DNA of 64,000 bases from assembly GCF_001625325.1 (NCBI RefSeq), contig NZ_JRQQ01000001.1:575727-639726 (forward strand), written 5' to 3'. The notes below the pieces were generated by a model, which was not told the origin of the DNA, did no database searches, and saw only the letters and a list, made by a program, of their open reading frames with translations. Below, piece by piece: positions 40,059 to 48,331 of this stretch. A program made the position numbers and the translations under genes. The DNA is from Croceicoccus estronivorus. GTDB lineage: Bacteria; Pseudomonadota; Alphaproteobacteria; Sphingomonadales; Sphingomonadaceae. The first letter of the stretch is position 1, and each line of letters starts with the position of its first letter.

Positions 40059-41513
40059 TTGACCAACACAGGTATCACCTCGATCGCGGGTTACCTCCCG
40101 CGATTGCGCGTTGCCCGCCGGGTGATCGCAGACGCCAACAAGTGGGCCAACCCGGCCCTGGCCGCGATGGCCAAAGGCCACCGTACAAGCTGCACTCCCG
40201 ATGAAGACAGCCTGACCATGGCAGTGGAGGCCAGCCGCAGCTGTCTCGCCGCCGGGTCCGGCGCAGCACCGGCAGTGGTGCAGTTCGCCAGCACGACAGC
40301 GCCGTTTGCCGACCGGGCCAATGCCGTGCTGCTGAGCGAGGCTTTGACACTTCCAGCCCAAATTCGTTGTGCCGATTTCGGCGGCTTTCTCGGCGCTGGA
40401 ATGACCGCGCTCATCGACGCCTTGTCCAGCGGGCAGCCGACCCTGACAGTCGCCGCCGACAGGCGCAGCGCGAAACCCGCTTCCGCGCTGGAAATGACGC
40501 TCGGCCACGGCGCGGCAGCCGTGGCCACCGGGACGCAGGGGCTGATTGCCCAGCTGGTCGCTACTCATGCAACGGCAACAGATTTCGTGGACCACTATCG
40601 CGCCGCAGGGGCCGAAATCGATTATTCGCTCGAAGAGCGCTGGGTCAGGGACGAAGGGCAGATGAAGATCCTGCCCTCTGCCATCCTGGCCCTGCTGGAA
40701 CAGGCCGGCTGCACACCCGGCGATATCGATCACGTGGTTCTGTCCGGCATCGGGCAGGCTGCCGCTCGCAATATCGCCAAGGTCTGTGGCATTGCACCGG
40801 AACGTCTGGTCGATCCGCTGGATGCAGGTTGCGGTAATACCGGGACGGCCCACGGGCTGCTGATGCTGAGCCATGCGCTCGAGCAGGCATCGCCGGGGAA
40901 GAAGATCCTGGTCGCGAATTTCGCGCAGGGCACCCAGTGCATCCTGCTGGAAACCACAGATGCCATTGCCGACTGGGCAGCCGCCAATCCGGTGGCCGCC
41001 CAACTGGAAAACGGATGCGAGGATGGGAATTACACCCGTTTTCTGGCGTTCAACGATCAGCTGGAGATCGATTGGGGCATCCGTGCCGAGCGTGACAATC
41101 GTACCGCTCTTTCCGCGTTCAACCGCCACCGCAAAACCATAACCGGGTTCATCGGCGGGAAGTGCACCGCATGCGGCACCAGGCAGTTTCCCAAGGGCCC
41201 GGCATGCGTAAACCCGGATTGCCGCAGCTTCGGCACGCTGGAGGACGAACCGTTTCGCGACAAGATCGGGCGGGTCAAATCGTTCACCGAGGATTGGCTG
41301 GCAATCTCTCCCAATCCGCCGCTGATGTACGGCAACGTCGCCTTCGACGACGGCGGCGTAATCATGATGGAATTTACCGATTTCGAACCCGGCGAGCTGG
41401 CCGTGGGCACACCGGTCCGCTTCGTGTTTCGCATCAAGGACAAGGATCCGAAACGCAGGTTCCATCGCTACTTCTGGAAAGCGGCCCCGGTAAACTCAGC
41501 GGAGGCGGGATAA
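40059..41513 (+). CDS. KASIII/HMG-CoA-synthase-fold protein fused to DUF35, catalytic Cys missing
   Basis: 484 residues from TTG 40059, preceded by GGAG. Residues 1-about 350 have the ketoacyl-synthase III/HMG-CoA synthase fold (TSIAGYLPRLRV, ADFGGFLGAGMTAL, DAGCGNTGTAHG). The catalytic Cys position reads Leu111 and the usual His motif near residue 240 reads SGIGQA. Residues about 360-480 form a DUF35 domain with zinc ribbon Cys369/Cys372/Cys383/Cys388 and an OB-fold. Its TAA abuts the ATG of a true thiolase, which suggests a complex like the archaeal thiolase/DUF35/HMG-CoA synthase assembly. Function is unknown: scaffold or retro-aldolase rather than condensing enzyme. Confidence 0.85.
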   Translation: MTNTGITSIAGYLPRLRVARRVIADANKWANPALAAMAKGHRTSCTPDEDSLTMAVEASRSCLAAGSGAAPAVVQFASTTAPFADRANAVLLSEALTLPAQIRCADFGGFLGAGMTALIDALSSGQPTLTVAADRRSAKPASALEMTLGHGAAAVATGTQGLIAQLVATHATATDFVDHYRAAGAEIDYSLEERWVRDEGQMKILPSAILALLEQAGCTPGDIDHVVLSGIGQAAARNIAKVCGIAPERLVDPLDAGCGNTGTAHGLLMLSHALEQASPGKKILVANFAQGTQCILLETTDAIADWAAANPVAAQLENGCEDGNYTRFLAFNDQLEIDWGIRAERDNRTALSAFNRHRKTITGFIGGKCTACGTRQFPKGPACVNPDCRSFGTLEDEPFRDKIGRVKSFTEDWLAISPNPPLMYGNVAFDDGGVIMMEFTDFEPGELAVGTPVRFVFRIKDKDPKRRFHRYFWKAAPVNSAEAG

Positions 41514-42719
41514 ATGGCCAAGGGCATTCGAGACAAAGTCGTCATTCTCGGTATGGGATGTTCGCAGTTTGGCGAGCGATGGGATTGCAGCGCGGAAGAC
41601 CTGCTGGCGGAATCGTTCCTTGAGGCGATCGGCGATGCGGGGATCGATCGCGATCAGATCGAGGCCGCGTGGTTTGGCCTGTCCATGGACGAACAGAACC
41701 TGGGCAAATCGGGCCTCTCTGCCTCGCAAAGCCTGCGCCTGCCGAACATCCCCGTCACGCGCGTCGAAAACCTTTGCGCCACCGGTTCGGAGGCATTGCG
41801 CGGCGCGGTCTATGCCGTCGCTTCCGGCGCGGTGGACATCGCCATGGCCATCGGGGTCGAGAAGCTGAAGGATACCGGCTACGGCGGCCTGCCGGAACGC
41901 AGCAAGGGGACGTTCAACGAACTGTGGCAACCCAGCGCGACCGCGCCAGGGTCCTTCGCCCAGTTCGCCAGCGCCTATACGGCGCGCCACGGAATCGAGA
42001 TGGACACGCTCAAGGAAGCGATGGCCCACGTCTCGTGGAAAAGCCACGAGAACGGATCGAAGAACCCCAAGGCCCATCTCCAGCGCCGGATATCCAAAGA
42101 GGCGATCCTGAATGCGCCCATGGTCGCCTATCCGCTGGGCCTGTTCGATTGCTGCGGCGTCAGTGACGGATCGGCCTGTGCCATCATCACCACGCCGGAA
42201 GTCGCGCGCCGTCTGGGGAGGACGGGCGACCTCGTCAGCGTGAAGGCCGTGCAGCTGGCTGTCAGCAACGGTTCGGAAATGTCCCATGATTCATGGGACG
42301 GCAGCTATGCCCGCACAACCCGCATTGCAGCCGAACGCGCATACCGCGAGGCGGGGATTACCGATCCGCTCAAGCAGCTCGACCTGGTCGAAGTGCATGA
42401 CTGCTTCTCGATAACGGAACTGGTCACAATGGAAGACCTTGGCCTGTCCAAGCCTGGAGAAGGTTTCCGGGACGTTCTGGCGGGCAAGTTCGATGCCGAT
42501 GGCGAAGTTGCCTGCAACATCGACGGCGGACTCAAATGCTTCGGCCATCCGATCGGGGCATCAGGCCTGCGCATGGTCTATGAATGCTATCAGCAATTGC
42601 TGAACCGTGCAGGCGACCGCCAGTTGAACCGGCCGACCCATGCGCTGACGCACAATCTCGGCGGATTTCCGAATTTCAATGTGTGCAGTGTCTCGGTTCT
42701 CGGCCTGCTCGACACCTGA
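41514..42719 (+). CDS. Thiolase (SCP2/acetyl-CoA acetyltransferase type)
   Basis: 401 residues starting on the base after the previous stop codon. The thiolase catalytic residues are all present: Cys88 (ENLCATGSEA), His295 (EVHDCFS), His345 (CFGHPIGASG) and Cys391 (FNVCSVS). It cleaves 3-ketoacyl-CoA with CoA to give acetyl- or propionyl-CoA. In the cluster it is the only thiolase-fold protein that keeps the full active site; the neighbour upstream and the Ltp protein at 35185 have lost theirs. It is followed by an SDR 42 bp downstream. Confidence 0.93.
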   Translation: MAKGIRDKVVILGMGCSQFGERWDCSAEDLLAESFLEAIGDAGIDRDQIEAAWFGLSMDEQNLGKSGLSASQSLRLPNIPVTRVENLCATGSEALRGAVYAVASGAVDIAMAIGVEKLKDTGYGGLPERSKGTFNELWQPSATAPGSFAQFASAYTARHGIEMDTLKEAMAHVSWKSHENGSKNPKAHLQRRISKEAILNAPMVAYPLGLFDCCGVSDGSACAIITTPEVARRLGRTGDLVSVKAVQLAVSNGSEMSHDSWDGSYARTTRIAAERAYREAGITDPLKQLDLVEVHDCFSITELVTMEDLGLSKPGEGFRDVLAGKFDADGEVACNIDGGLKCFGHPIGASGLRMVYECYQQLLNRAGDRQLNRPTHALTHNLGGFPNFNVCSVSVLGLLDT

Positions 42720-42761
42720 CCGGCCTTCCCGCCCCAAACTCAACGCAAACAAGGTTCAAAC

Positions 42762-43535
42762 GTGGAAAATCCAGCATCCCTCGACCGCAAGGTCATCATC
42801 ATTACCGGCGCTGCGCAAGGTATCGGCAAGGCTCTTGCCGACCAGTGCCTGCTGATGGGCGCCCGTGTCGCGGCAGTCGACATCAACGAGGCGGCTCTGG
42901 CCGACAGCTTCGGCAGTTGCGACGCCGGAAGGGTGAAGACCTTTGCCGGTGACATCACTGACGAAGCATTCGTCGCCAGTGTGGTCGAAGATACCGCGAA
43001 GACGCTCGGCGATGTGAATGGCCTGATGAACAACGCCGGCATCGTACGCGCGGCAATGGCCGCCGAAATGTCCCGCGAGCAATGGCAATCGGTCATCCAT
43101 GTCAACCTGACCGGCGCCTTCACCTGTCTTCAGGCTGTCGGACGTTTCCTGATAGAAAAGGCGAAGAACGGCGATTCCAATCCCGGTTCGATCGTCAATG
43201 TCTCTTCAGACGCGGGCCGTCGCGGCACTTTTGGCCAGATCAACTACGGTGCGGCCAAGTCCGGCGTTCTCGGCCTGACGATGAGCGCAGCACGCGAATG
43301 GGGCCGTTACAACATCAACGTCAACAGCGTATGTTATGGGCTGGTCGAAACCGCGATGACGGAGACCATCCGTCAGGACAAGTTTCGCGACCGTTATCTG
43401 GACTCCATCCCGCTTCGCCGCTTTTCCTCGCCCGAGGATGTCGCGCCCGCGACCTGCTTCCTTCTGTCAGATGCAGCGGCCTACATCACCGGCCAGCACC
43501 TCGGCATAGATGGCGGGTTTCACATCACTGCTTGA
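42762..43535 (+). CDS. SDR family oxidoreductase, probable 3-hydroxyacyl-CoA or hydroxysteroid dehydrogenase
   Basis: 257 residues from GTG 42762 with AAGG upstream. TGAAQGIGKA at about 15-24, NNAGIVRA, NVSSDAG for the catalytic Ser, NYGAAKSG for Tyr-Lys, and a C-terminus reading QHLGIDGGFHI. It follows the thiolase in the same operon, the position expected for the 3-hydroxyacyl-CoA dehydrogenase that makes the thiolase substrate. A 17-beta-hydroxysteroid dehydrogenase role is an alternative. Confidence 0.9.
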   Translation: MENPASLDRKVIIITGAAQGIGKALADQCLLMGARVAAVDINEAALADSFGSCDAGRVKTFAGDITDEAFVASVVEDTAKTLGDVNGLMNNAGIVRAAMAAEMSREQWQSVIHVNLTGAFTCLQAVGRFLIEKAKNGDSNPGSIVNVSSDAGRRGTFGQINYGAAKSGVLGLTMSAAREWGRYNINVNSVCYGLVETAMTETIRQDKFRDRYLDSIPLRRFSSPEDVAPATCFLLSDAAAYITGQHLGIDGGFHITA

Positions 43536-43542
43536 GGGGCGC

Positions 43543-43566
43543 ACCGGGGGATCAACATCCCCCGGT
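43543..43566. terminator. Bidirectional terminator hairpin
   Basis: ACCGGGGGAT-CAAC-ATCCCCCGGT, a perfect 10-bp stem with a 4-nt loop in the 50-bp gap between convergent SDR and MaoC genes. ATTTG follows on the plus side. It is the strongest stem-loop in the window for a shared terminator. Confidence 0.65.
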
Positions 43567-43585
43567 ATTTGCGTGGCATCAGGTT

Positions 43586-44065
43586 TCAAGCGGGCTGCAG
43601 CCAACGCTCTCCGCCACGATCCCACGGATTGTCGGCTTCGTCGGCGGGCAGAGCATAGAGCGCGTCGCAGGTCGTCACGATCCGCCCGTCGACCGTCATA
43701 TTCAGCGTGACTTTAACACATGGTCCGCAAGGTCCGTCTTGCAGGACATCCTCGACCGTGCCGTGGATGGCGACCTCATCTTCCGCAAAGACCGATACCC
43801 GCATGGCGAAGCGCATCTGCACGGTGCGGCCCATCGGGCCCGACCAATCGTTGAGATAACGTTCGAACAGCGCGGCCTGAAATTGGGTATTGGCGAAAAT
43901 GTCACGCTGACCCGCAACATCGACCACGTAGCGCCTGTCATGATGCAACGGCGAATAATCCCTGCTGGCCAGGGCACCGGCAACCAGCCTGGTGGCCGAC
44001 ACCGTAAAGACGAGTTCAGGCAAATCCATGCCCATGGCGACATCGGCGACGGTGAGCCGTTTCAT
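43586..44065 (-). CDS. MaoC-like dehydratase subunit (catalytic hotdog)
   Basis: 159 residues with one hotdog domain. The hydratase pair Asp36/His41 stands in SRDYSPLHHD, near the conserved site of MaoC hydratases. Its start overlaps the stop of the next gene by 4 bp, and that gene codes for a hotdog without such a motif, so the two probably form a heteromeric hydratase as in ChsH1-ChsH2 or HTD2-like enzymes. It is the last gene of the P450/dioxygenase operon and is followed by the hairpin at 43543-43566. Confidence 0.87.
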   Translation of the reverse strand: MKRLTVADVAMGMDLPELVFTVSATRLVAGALASRDYSPLHHDRRYVVDVAGQRDIFANTQFQAALFERYLNDWSGPMGRTVQMRFAMRVSVFAEDEVAIHGTVEDVLQDGPCGPCVKVTLNMTVDGRIVTTCDALYALPADEADNPWDRGGERWLQPA

Positions 44066-44604
44066 GCCTCACCTTTGTCGAAGCCGAAGAAATCGTAACT
44101 TTCGACGCCGACGACATCTCCCGCAGCGTCCAGATATTGCATGTCGACCGTCCAGAAACGTCCTGTGCCGAGCTTTGTCGACTTGATCTCGCCAATCCGG
44201 CGGACGATCTGCTGGGTCCGCAGGCGATCACCGAGTTTGACCGGCTTGTAGAATGTGGTGGTGTAAGTCACCACGATCGAAGCGGGATAGCCCAGCAGAC
44301 CCTTGAGATCGAAATGCGCCTGCAGGGCCCTCAGCGGCTCCCCCTGCCCCGGTTCCCACAGTTCCGGCCTGCCCCACGCGGGAAGCATCGTGGCGGGGCA
44401 ATAGGGCTGGCCAAGCAACACCGTGGCCTCCCCCGCGCTCCACCAGGCCGGATTGGCGTTTTCAACCGCCGCGCACATGGCCTGCACATTGCGCTCATTG
44501 GCAGGGATGCCCGCCTCCGCCACATATTGCGGGCGGCCGATCAGGCGAACAATCGCGGGATCGAGATCCGCCGCACACTCCTCAGTTGTCGGGGCGTCAG
44601 CCAT
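44062..44604 (-). CDS. MaoC-like dehydratase, N-terminal-type hotdog subunit
   Basis: About 180 residues. The fold matches the FAS1-like/MaoC_dehydrat_N hotdog (RAAVENANPAWW-type region, TFYKPVKLGDRLRTQQIVRRIGE) and lacks the Asp-x4-His catalytic pair. It overlaps the catalytic MaoC gene by 4 bp. The ATG at 44604 is taken, but a GTG at 44613 overlapping the ACAD stop is equally possible. Role: structural and CoA-binding partner of the catalytic subunit. Confidence 0.82.
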   Translation of the reverse strand: MADAPTTEECAADLDPAIVRLIGRPQYVAEAGIPANERNVQAMCAAVENANPAWWSAGEATVLLGQPYCPATMLPAWGRPELWEPGQGEPLRALQAHFDLKGLLGYPASIVVTYTTTFYKPVKLGDRLRTQQIVRRIGEIKSTKLGTGRFWTVDMQYLDAAGDVVGVESYDFFGFDKGEA

Positions 44605-44609
44605 GGCCT

Positions 44610-45698
44610 TCACGACAGGACATGGTCGGCAATGGACTTCTTCAGCCCGGCCGCAGTCCCATACATGAGCTCATGATATTTGGAGCGCCGATAGAACAGC
44701 TGCGGCTCTCCTTCGGTCGAATAGCCGATCCCGCCGTGGACCTGAACCGCCACTGTCGCCAGACGGCGGAACAGGGCGGCGGCAGAGTATTTGGCCATTC
44801 TGGCGAGATGAGCGCAGTCCTGGCCTTCATCCTTCGCCCAAGCGGCCTGATAGGTCAGGTAACGCACGCCTTCCAGTTCGGTCGCACAGTCGGCCAGGGG
44901 ATGCGAAATGGCCTGAAAACCGGCAATAGGCCGCCCGAACTGCTTGCGCTGGTTGGCATAATCCGCCGTGATCTTCAGCAGACGCGTCGCCGCGCCGACA
45001 GCTTCCGCCGCCGCTGCAATCAACACATCATCGGATAAGGCAGAGTTTTCGGCGGCGGGCCAGAAATGCCCTTCCGCAACATGCACATGATCGAAACGGA
45101 CTTCGAACAGTGGTTGCGATGCATAGTTCGGTTGTTCGGTAATAACGATGCCATCGGACTGTGCGGGAATCAGAGCCCAGCCGGCACCGGACTCGGTCGC
45201 AGCTCTCACCAGAAAAGCATCGGCAACACTGGCGAACGGTACGACCATCTTGGTGCCCGACACCGTCCTGCTTGCACTGTCGAAATGCGATGGTCGCGCC
45301 GCTTCACGCAACTCGTCTTCCTGCCAGGCCGGGATGACGATGACTTCTCCGCCAGCGATTTTGGGTAGCCATTCCGCAGCCAGATCTTCCGATCCAACGG
45401 CAGAAAGAATGTCGGCGGCGTGAACCGCGCTTTGCAGGAATGGCGAGGACGCGAGCACCTGCCCGAACTCCTCAAACACAATCGCGAGGTTGAGAGCGCC
45501 CATCTGCGCACCGCCGTGCCGTTCTTCAATCCGCAGCGCACAGATACCGCTTTCGCCCAGCGCCGCCCAGAATGCCCGGTCGAGTTTGTCCCGTTCCCCT
45601 TCCAGCTTGCGAACTGCCGCAGAGTCGAACGACGTCTCGCAGATGCGCCGGACAGTGGCGCGCAACAGTTCCTGTTCTTCGTTGAAATCGAGATCCAT
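44610..45698 (-). CDS. Acyl-CoA dehydrogenase, short subunit of a heteromeric pair
   Basis: 362 residues. ACAD N-terminal helices (DFNEEQELLRATVRR), mid beta-domain (TVSGTKMVVPFASVAD), and C-terminal QVHGGIGYSTEGEPQLFYRR, but lacking the usual final IYGGTNEI motif. It lies 3 bp from a longer ACAD gene of the opposite type. Such pairs form alpha2beta2 enzymes that oxidise steroid side-chain or ring CoA thioesters (ChsE1-ChsE2 style). The pair follows the extradiol dioxygenase in one operon. Confidence 0.9.
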   Translation of the reverse strand: MDLDFNEEQELLRATVRRICETSFDSAAVRKLEGERDKLDRAFWAALGESGICALRIEERHGGAQMGALNLAIVFEEFGQVLASSPFLQSAVHAADILSAVGSEDLAAEWLPKIAGGEVIVIPAWQEDELREAARPSHFDSASRTVSGTKMVVPFASVADAFLVRAATESGAGWALIPAQSDGIVITEQPNYASQPLFEVRFDHVHVAEGHFWPAAENSALSDDVLIAAAAEAVGAATRLLKITADYANQRKQFGRPIAGFQAISHPLADCATELEGVRYLTYQAAWAKDEGQDCAHLARMAKYSAAALFRRLATVAVQVHGGIGYSTEGEPQLFYRRSKYHELMYGTAAGLKKSIADHVLS

Positions 45699-45701
45699 GA
45701 A

Positions 45702-46892
45702 TCAAGCTCCGACCATGAGGCCCAGGCCCCGCCGGGCAACGATATTCTTCTGCACTTCGGTCGAACCCCCACCAATCGTATCGACCACTGTCGCACGATC
45801 GGACATTTCCCATCTGCCGCCGAACGGCGCACCGGGAGCACCCGATTTCAGCAGCCCCAACGGCCCAAGACAATCGATGGCATAGTTGGCGATCCGGCGG
45901 CCGAGCCCGGTGCTGAAATACTTGTACATCGCCGCCTCCACTGTGGGCACCTCGCCCTTGATCGCCTTGGCGATGACGCGGCGCTGGAGCATGGTGGCCA
46001 TTTCCACTTCGCAGGCAAATTCCGCGATCCGGTCGCGCACCACGGGATCGTCCGACAATGGCCGCCCATCCCGTCTGGCCACCTTCGCCAGTTCGACGAG
46101 AGCCTCGAATTTCAGGAGCAGCGGGCCAACCGTGTAGAGCGCGAAGCGTTCGTAATCGAGCGCCTCGCAAACATATCGCCACCCGGCATTCTCTTCGCCG
46201 ACGAGATAATCCGGCCCGATGTTGACCTCGTCGAAGAACACCTCGTTCGTGCGGTGATCCCCCATGGTCTTGATCTCTTTGATCGTCAGACCGGGGTGAT
46301 CCATCGGCACGAGGAATACGCTGATCCCCTTATGCTTGGGCGCTTCGGGATCAGTGCGTGCGGCAACCCAGTACCAGTCGGCAAAGTGCGCCGAAGTGGT
46401 CCACATCTTCTGCCCGTTGAGCACCCATTCGTCGCCCCGACGCTCCGCCCGGAGCCGCAATGACGCGAGATCCGAACCTGCCCCCGGTTCGGAATAACCA
46501 AGTGCGAATTCTATATCGGCGGCAAGGATCTGCGGCAGGAACTCCTGCTTCAGCTTGTCGGAACCATGCGCGATGATCGTCTTGCCGATGCAACCGACAC
46601 CCTTGCCGATGATCGGGGCACCCTGGCTGGAGAGCTCTTCGTTCAACAGATAGTCGTAGACGCCGGGCCGTTCGCGACCGCCATATTGCTTTTCCCACGA
46701 CATGCCGATGTATCCGGCCTGCGCCAGCCGCTTCATGAAGCCGCGCCGTTCGGGGGAATCGACCAGCCAGGAATCGGTTTCGCGCCATGGCGCGAAGATC
46801 ACGGAACTGTCAGGCCCCGCCTTCTCCTGTTCGAGATATTGCTGGAAATCCTTCAGGAAGGCCATTTCCTCTTCGGAAAATGCGAAATTCAT
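45702..46892 (-). CDS. Acyl-CoA dehydrogenase, long subunit of a heteromeric pair
   Basis: 396 residues with MSWEKQYGG, LGYSEPGAGSDLASL, NGQKMWTTSAHFADW and a C-terminus IGGGSTEVQKNIVARRGLG. It keeps the FAD-binding end that the neighbouring short subunit lacks. Its start overlaps the stop of the VOC gene by 4 bp and its stop is 3 bp from the short subunit, so the pair is translationally linked. Expected substrate: a ring-opened steroid CoA thioester, inferred from the operon. Confidence 0.92.
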   Translation of the reverse strand: MNFAFSEEEMAFLKDFQQYLEQEKAGPDSSVIFAPWRETDSWLVDSPERRGFMKRLAQAGYIGMSWEKQYGGRERPGVYDYLLNEELSSQGAPIIGKGVGCIGKTIIAHGSDKLKQEFLPQILAADIEFALGYSEPGAGSDLASLRLRAERRGDEWVLNGQKMWTTSAHFADWYWVAARTDPEAPKHKGISVFLVPMDHPGLTIKEIKTMGDHRTNEVFFDEVNIGPDYLVGEENAGWRYVCEALDYERFALYTVGPLLLKFEALVELAKVARRDGRPLSDDPVVRDRIAEFACEVEMATMLQRRVIAKAIKGEVPTVEAAMYKYFSTGLGRRIANYAIDCLGPLGLLKSGAPGAPFGGRWEMSDRATVVDTIGGGSTEVQKNIVARRGLGLMVGA

Positions 46893-47290
46893 GACGCATG
46901 TTCCTCCATCAGTTCGATGGTATTTCCGTCGGAATCTTCGACCAGAGCCACATCCACTCCCGGCCGCAATGTGCGGATCGGGATCACCACGTTGAAACCG
47001 GCATCGGTCACACGTTGGACCAGTTCCGCCAGATTCGAAACTTTCAGGGCAATATAGCGGATACCCTCGGTGCCGGCGAAACCCCCTTCCCGCGATGCAC
47101 CCGCGGCAGGGGTGAGCGGGACCAACACGCGCAGGACGCTGCCGCCTGCCCGAAAGCGTGTTATCCTGCCCACCTGCGGAATCTCCACGTTGCCTTCCAC
47201 CGGCAGGCCGAGCGTTTCGCTGTAAAAACGGGTCTGACCTTCGATGTCGTTCGACACCAGCCCGACTTCAAGCCCCAGGTCCGCACGCAT
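46889..47290 (-). CDS. VOC family protein
   Basis: 133 residues from ATG 47290, which has GAGGAAG in front; a GTG 13 codons upstream would overlap the dioxygenase stop. A single glyoxalase/bleomycin-resistance fold (LEVGLVSNDIEGQTRFYSETLGLPV, GIRYIALKVSNLAELVQRV, ALVEDSDGNTIELME). It could be an epimerase, isomerase or lyase acting on the meta-cleavage product or a CoA thioester. Position between the dioxygenase and the ACAD pair suggests a step between them. Confidence 0.82.
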   Translation of the reverse strand: MRADLGLEVGLVSNDIEGQTRFYSETLGLPVEGNVEIPQVGRITRFRAGGSVLRVLVPLTPAAGASREGGFAGTEGIRYIALKVSNLAELVQRVTDAGFNVVIPIRTLRPGVDVALVEDSDGNTIELMEEHAS

Positions 47291-47325
47291 GGCGATTGCT
47301 TCCTCTGTCACGTCCGAGGTCCCTT

Positions 47326-48297
47326 TCACGTCTGAGGCATTGCCGCGATGTTCCGGGCAATCGTTTCGGGGTCGAGCCCGCGATGCCCCCAGATATCGCC
47401 TTCGACGAACTGGTTGGCTGTCCAGTCCTTGTCGATCAGGCGGCCATCGAAACCGATTTCCACTTCGAAACCGAATGGGCTCCTCATGTAGAATGACAGC
47501 ATGTTGTCATTCACATGGCGCCCCAAAGTCGAGGTTATCGCTATGCCTGCATCGTTGACCCGTTCCAGGCATTGCAGGACCATATCGACACTGGTGACTT
47601 CCAGCATGAGATGGTGAATCCCGATCGCACCGCCGACCTTGAGCAGCCCGACCGAATGATGCCGCGCATTGCAGGCATAGAAATTCGCCACGTTGCCGCC
47701 GCCAAAGTGGATGTAATCCGACAACTTGAAGCCAAGGACGCGTGTGTAGAAGTTCTGCGCATCCTCCAGATGGTCGGATGTCAGCAGGTTCACATGTCCC
47801 ACACCGAAAGGGCCTGCCAGAAATTCCATGCCCAGCGGAGACGCAAACTTCCTGTCCAGCACAGGCCCGTAGAACAGTTCGATGGCATTGCCGGAGGGGT
47901 CCCGCGTGAAGGCTATGCCGGTGACGGAACGGGCCTGCGCCTGGGCCTGCGTCCCCAGTTCGGCGGGGAAGCCCGCTTCGTTCAGCTTGGCGACTTGCTC
48001 TTCGAGGTCGATCTGATCCTCGACTTCCAAGCCAATATACTTGATCCCCCGATTTTCCGCATCCGGGTGAATGGCGATCCGCCACTGCCAGTCATCCATC
48101 TTCAGATAGACAGTACCGTCATCTGCCACGCCGCTGCCCGCGCTGGCAGGCCCGGAACCGGGAACCATCGGGATACCCCAGTCCTCACCCGCACATGCCC
48201 GCGCAGGCATAAGGCCGATGATCCTGGTGGCATATTCCAGCCAGACAGCCGGATCAGGGGCCCCGAACCCCACATAGCCGAGGCTGCGAATGGACAT
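47326..48297 (-). CDS. Type I extradiol dioxygenase, second paralogue (candidate catecholic-estrogen dioxygenase)
   Basis: 323 residues from ATG 48297, with GAGAGG upstream. Two VOC domains with iron ligands His168 (GVGHVN), His229 (IHHLMLEV) and Glu280 (FEVEIGF), plus His261 and Tyr270. It is longer than the HsaC-like paralogue at 23534 and shares its family. It follows a P450 gene by 34 bp. In sphingomonad estrogen pathways a P450 4-hydroxylase and an extradiol dioxygenase act in sequence on estrone, so this gene is the candidate ring-A cleaving enzyme. That substrate is inference. Confidence 0.88.
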   Translation of the reverse strand: MSIRSLGYVGFGAPDPAVWLEYATRIIGLMPARACAGEDWGIPMVPGSGPASAGSGVADDGTVYLKMDDWQWRIAIHPDAENRGIKYIGLEVEDQIDLEEQVAKLNEAGFPAELGTQAQAQARSVTGIAFTRDPSGNAIELFYGPVLDRKFASPLGMEFLAGPFGVGHVNLLTSDHLEDAQNFYTRVLGFKLSDYIHFGGGNVANFYACNARHHSVGLLKVGGAIGIHHLMLEVTSVDMVLQCLERVNDAGIAITSTLGRHVNDNMLSFYMRSPFGFEVEIGFDGRLIDKDWTANQFVEGDIWGHRGLDPETIARNIAAMPQT

Positions 48298-48331
48298 TAT
48301 TACCTCTCCTTGACGTGTTCTGGCGTGATTT

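Noticed and set aside
39813..41465. A 550-codon minus-strand frame opposite the KASIII-DUF35 gene
   Set aside because: No recognisable domain and no ribosome site; the plus strand carries zinc-ribbon and condensing-enzyme motifs.
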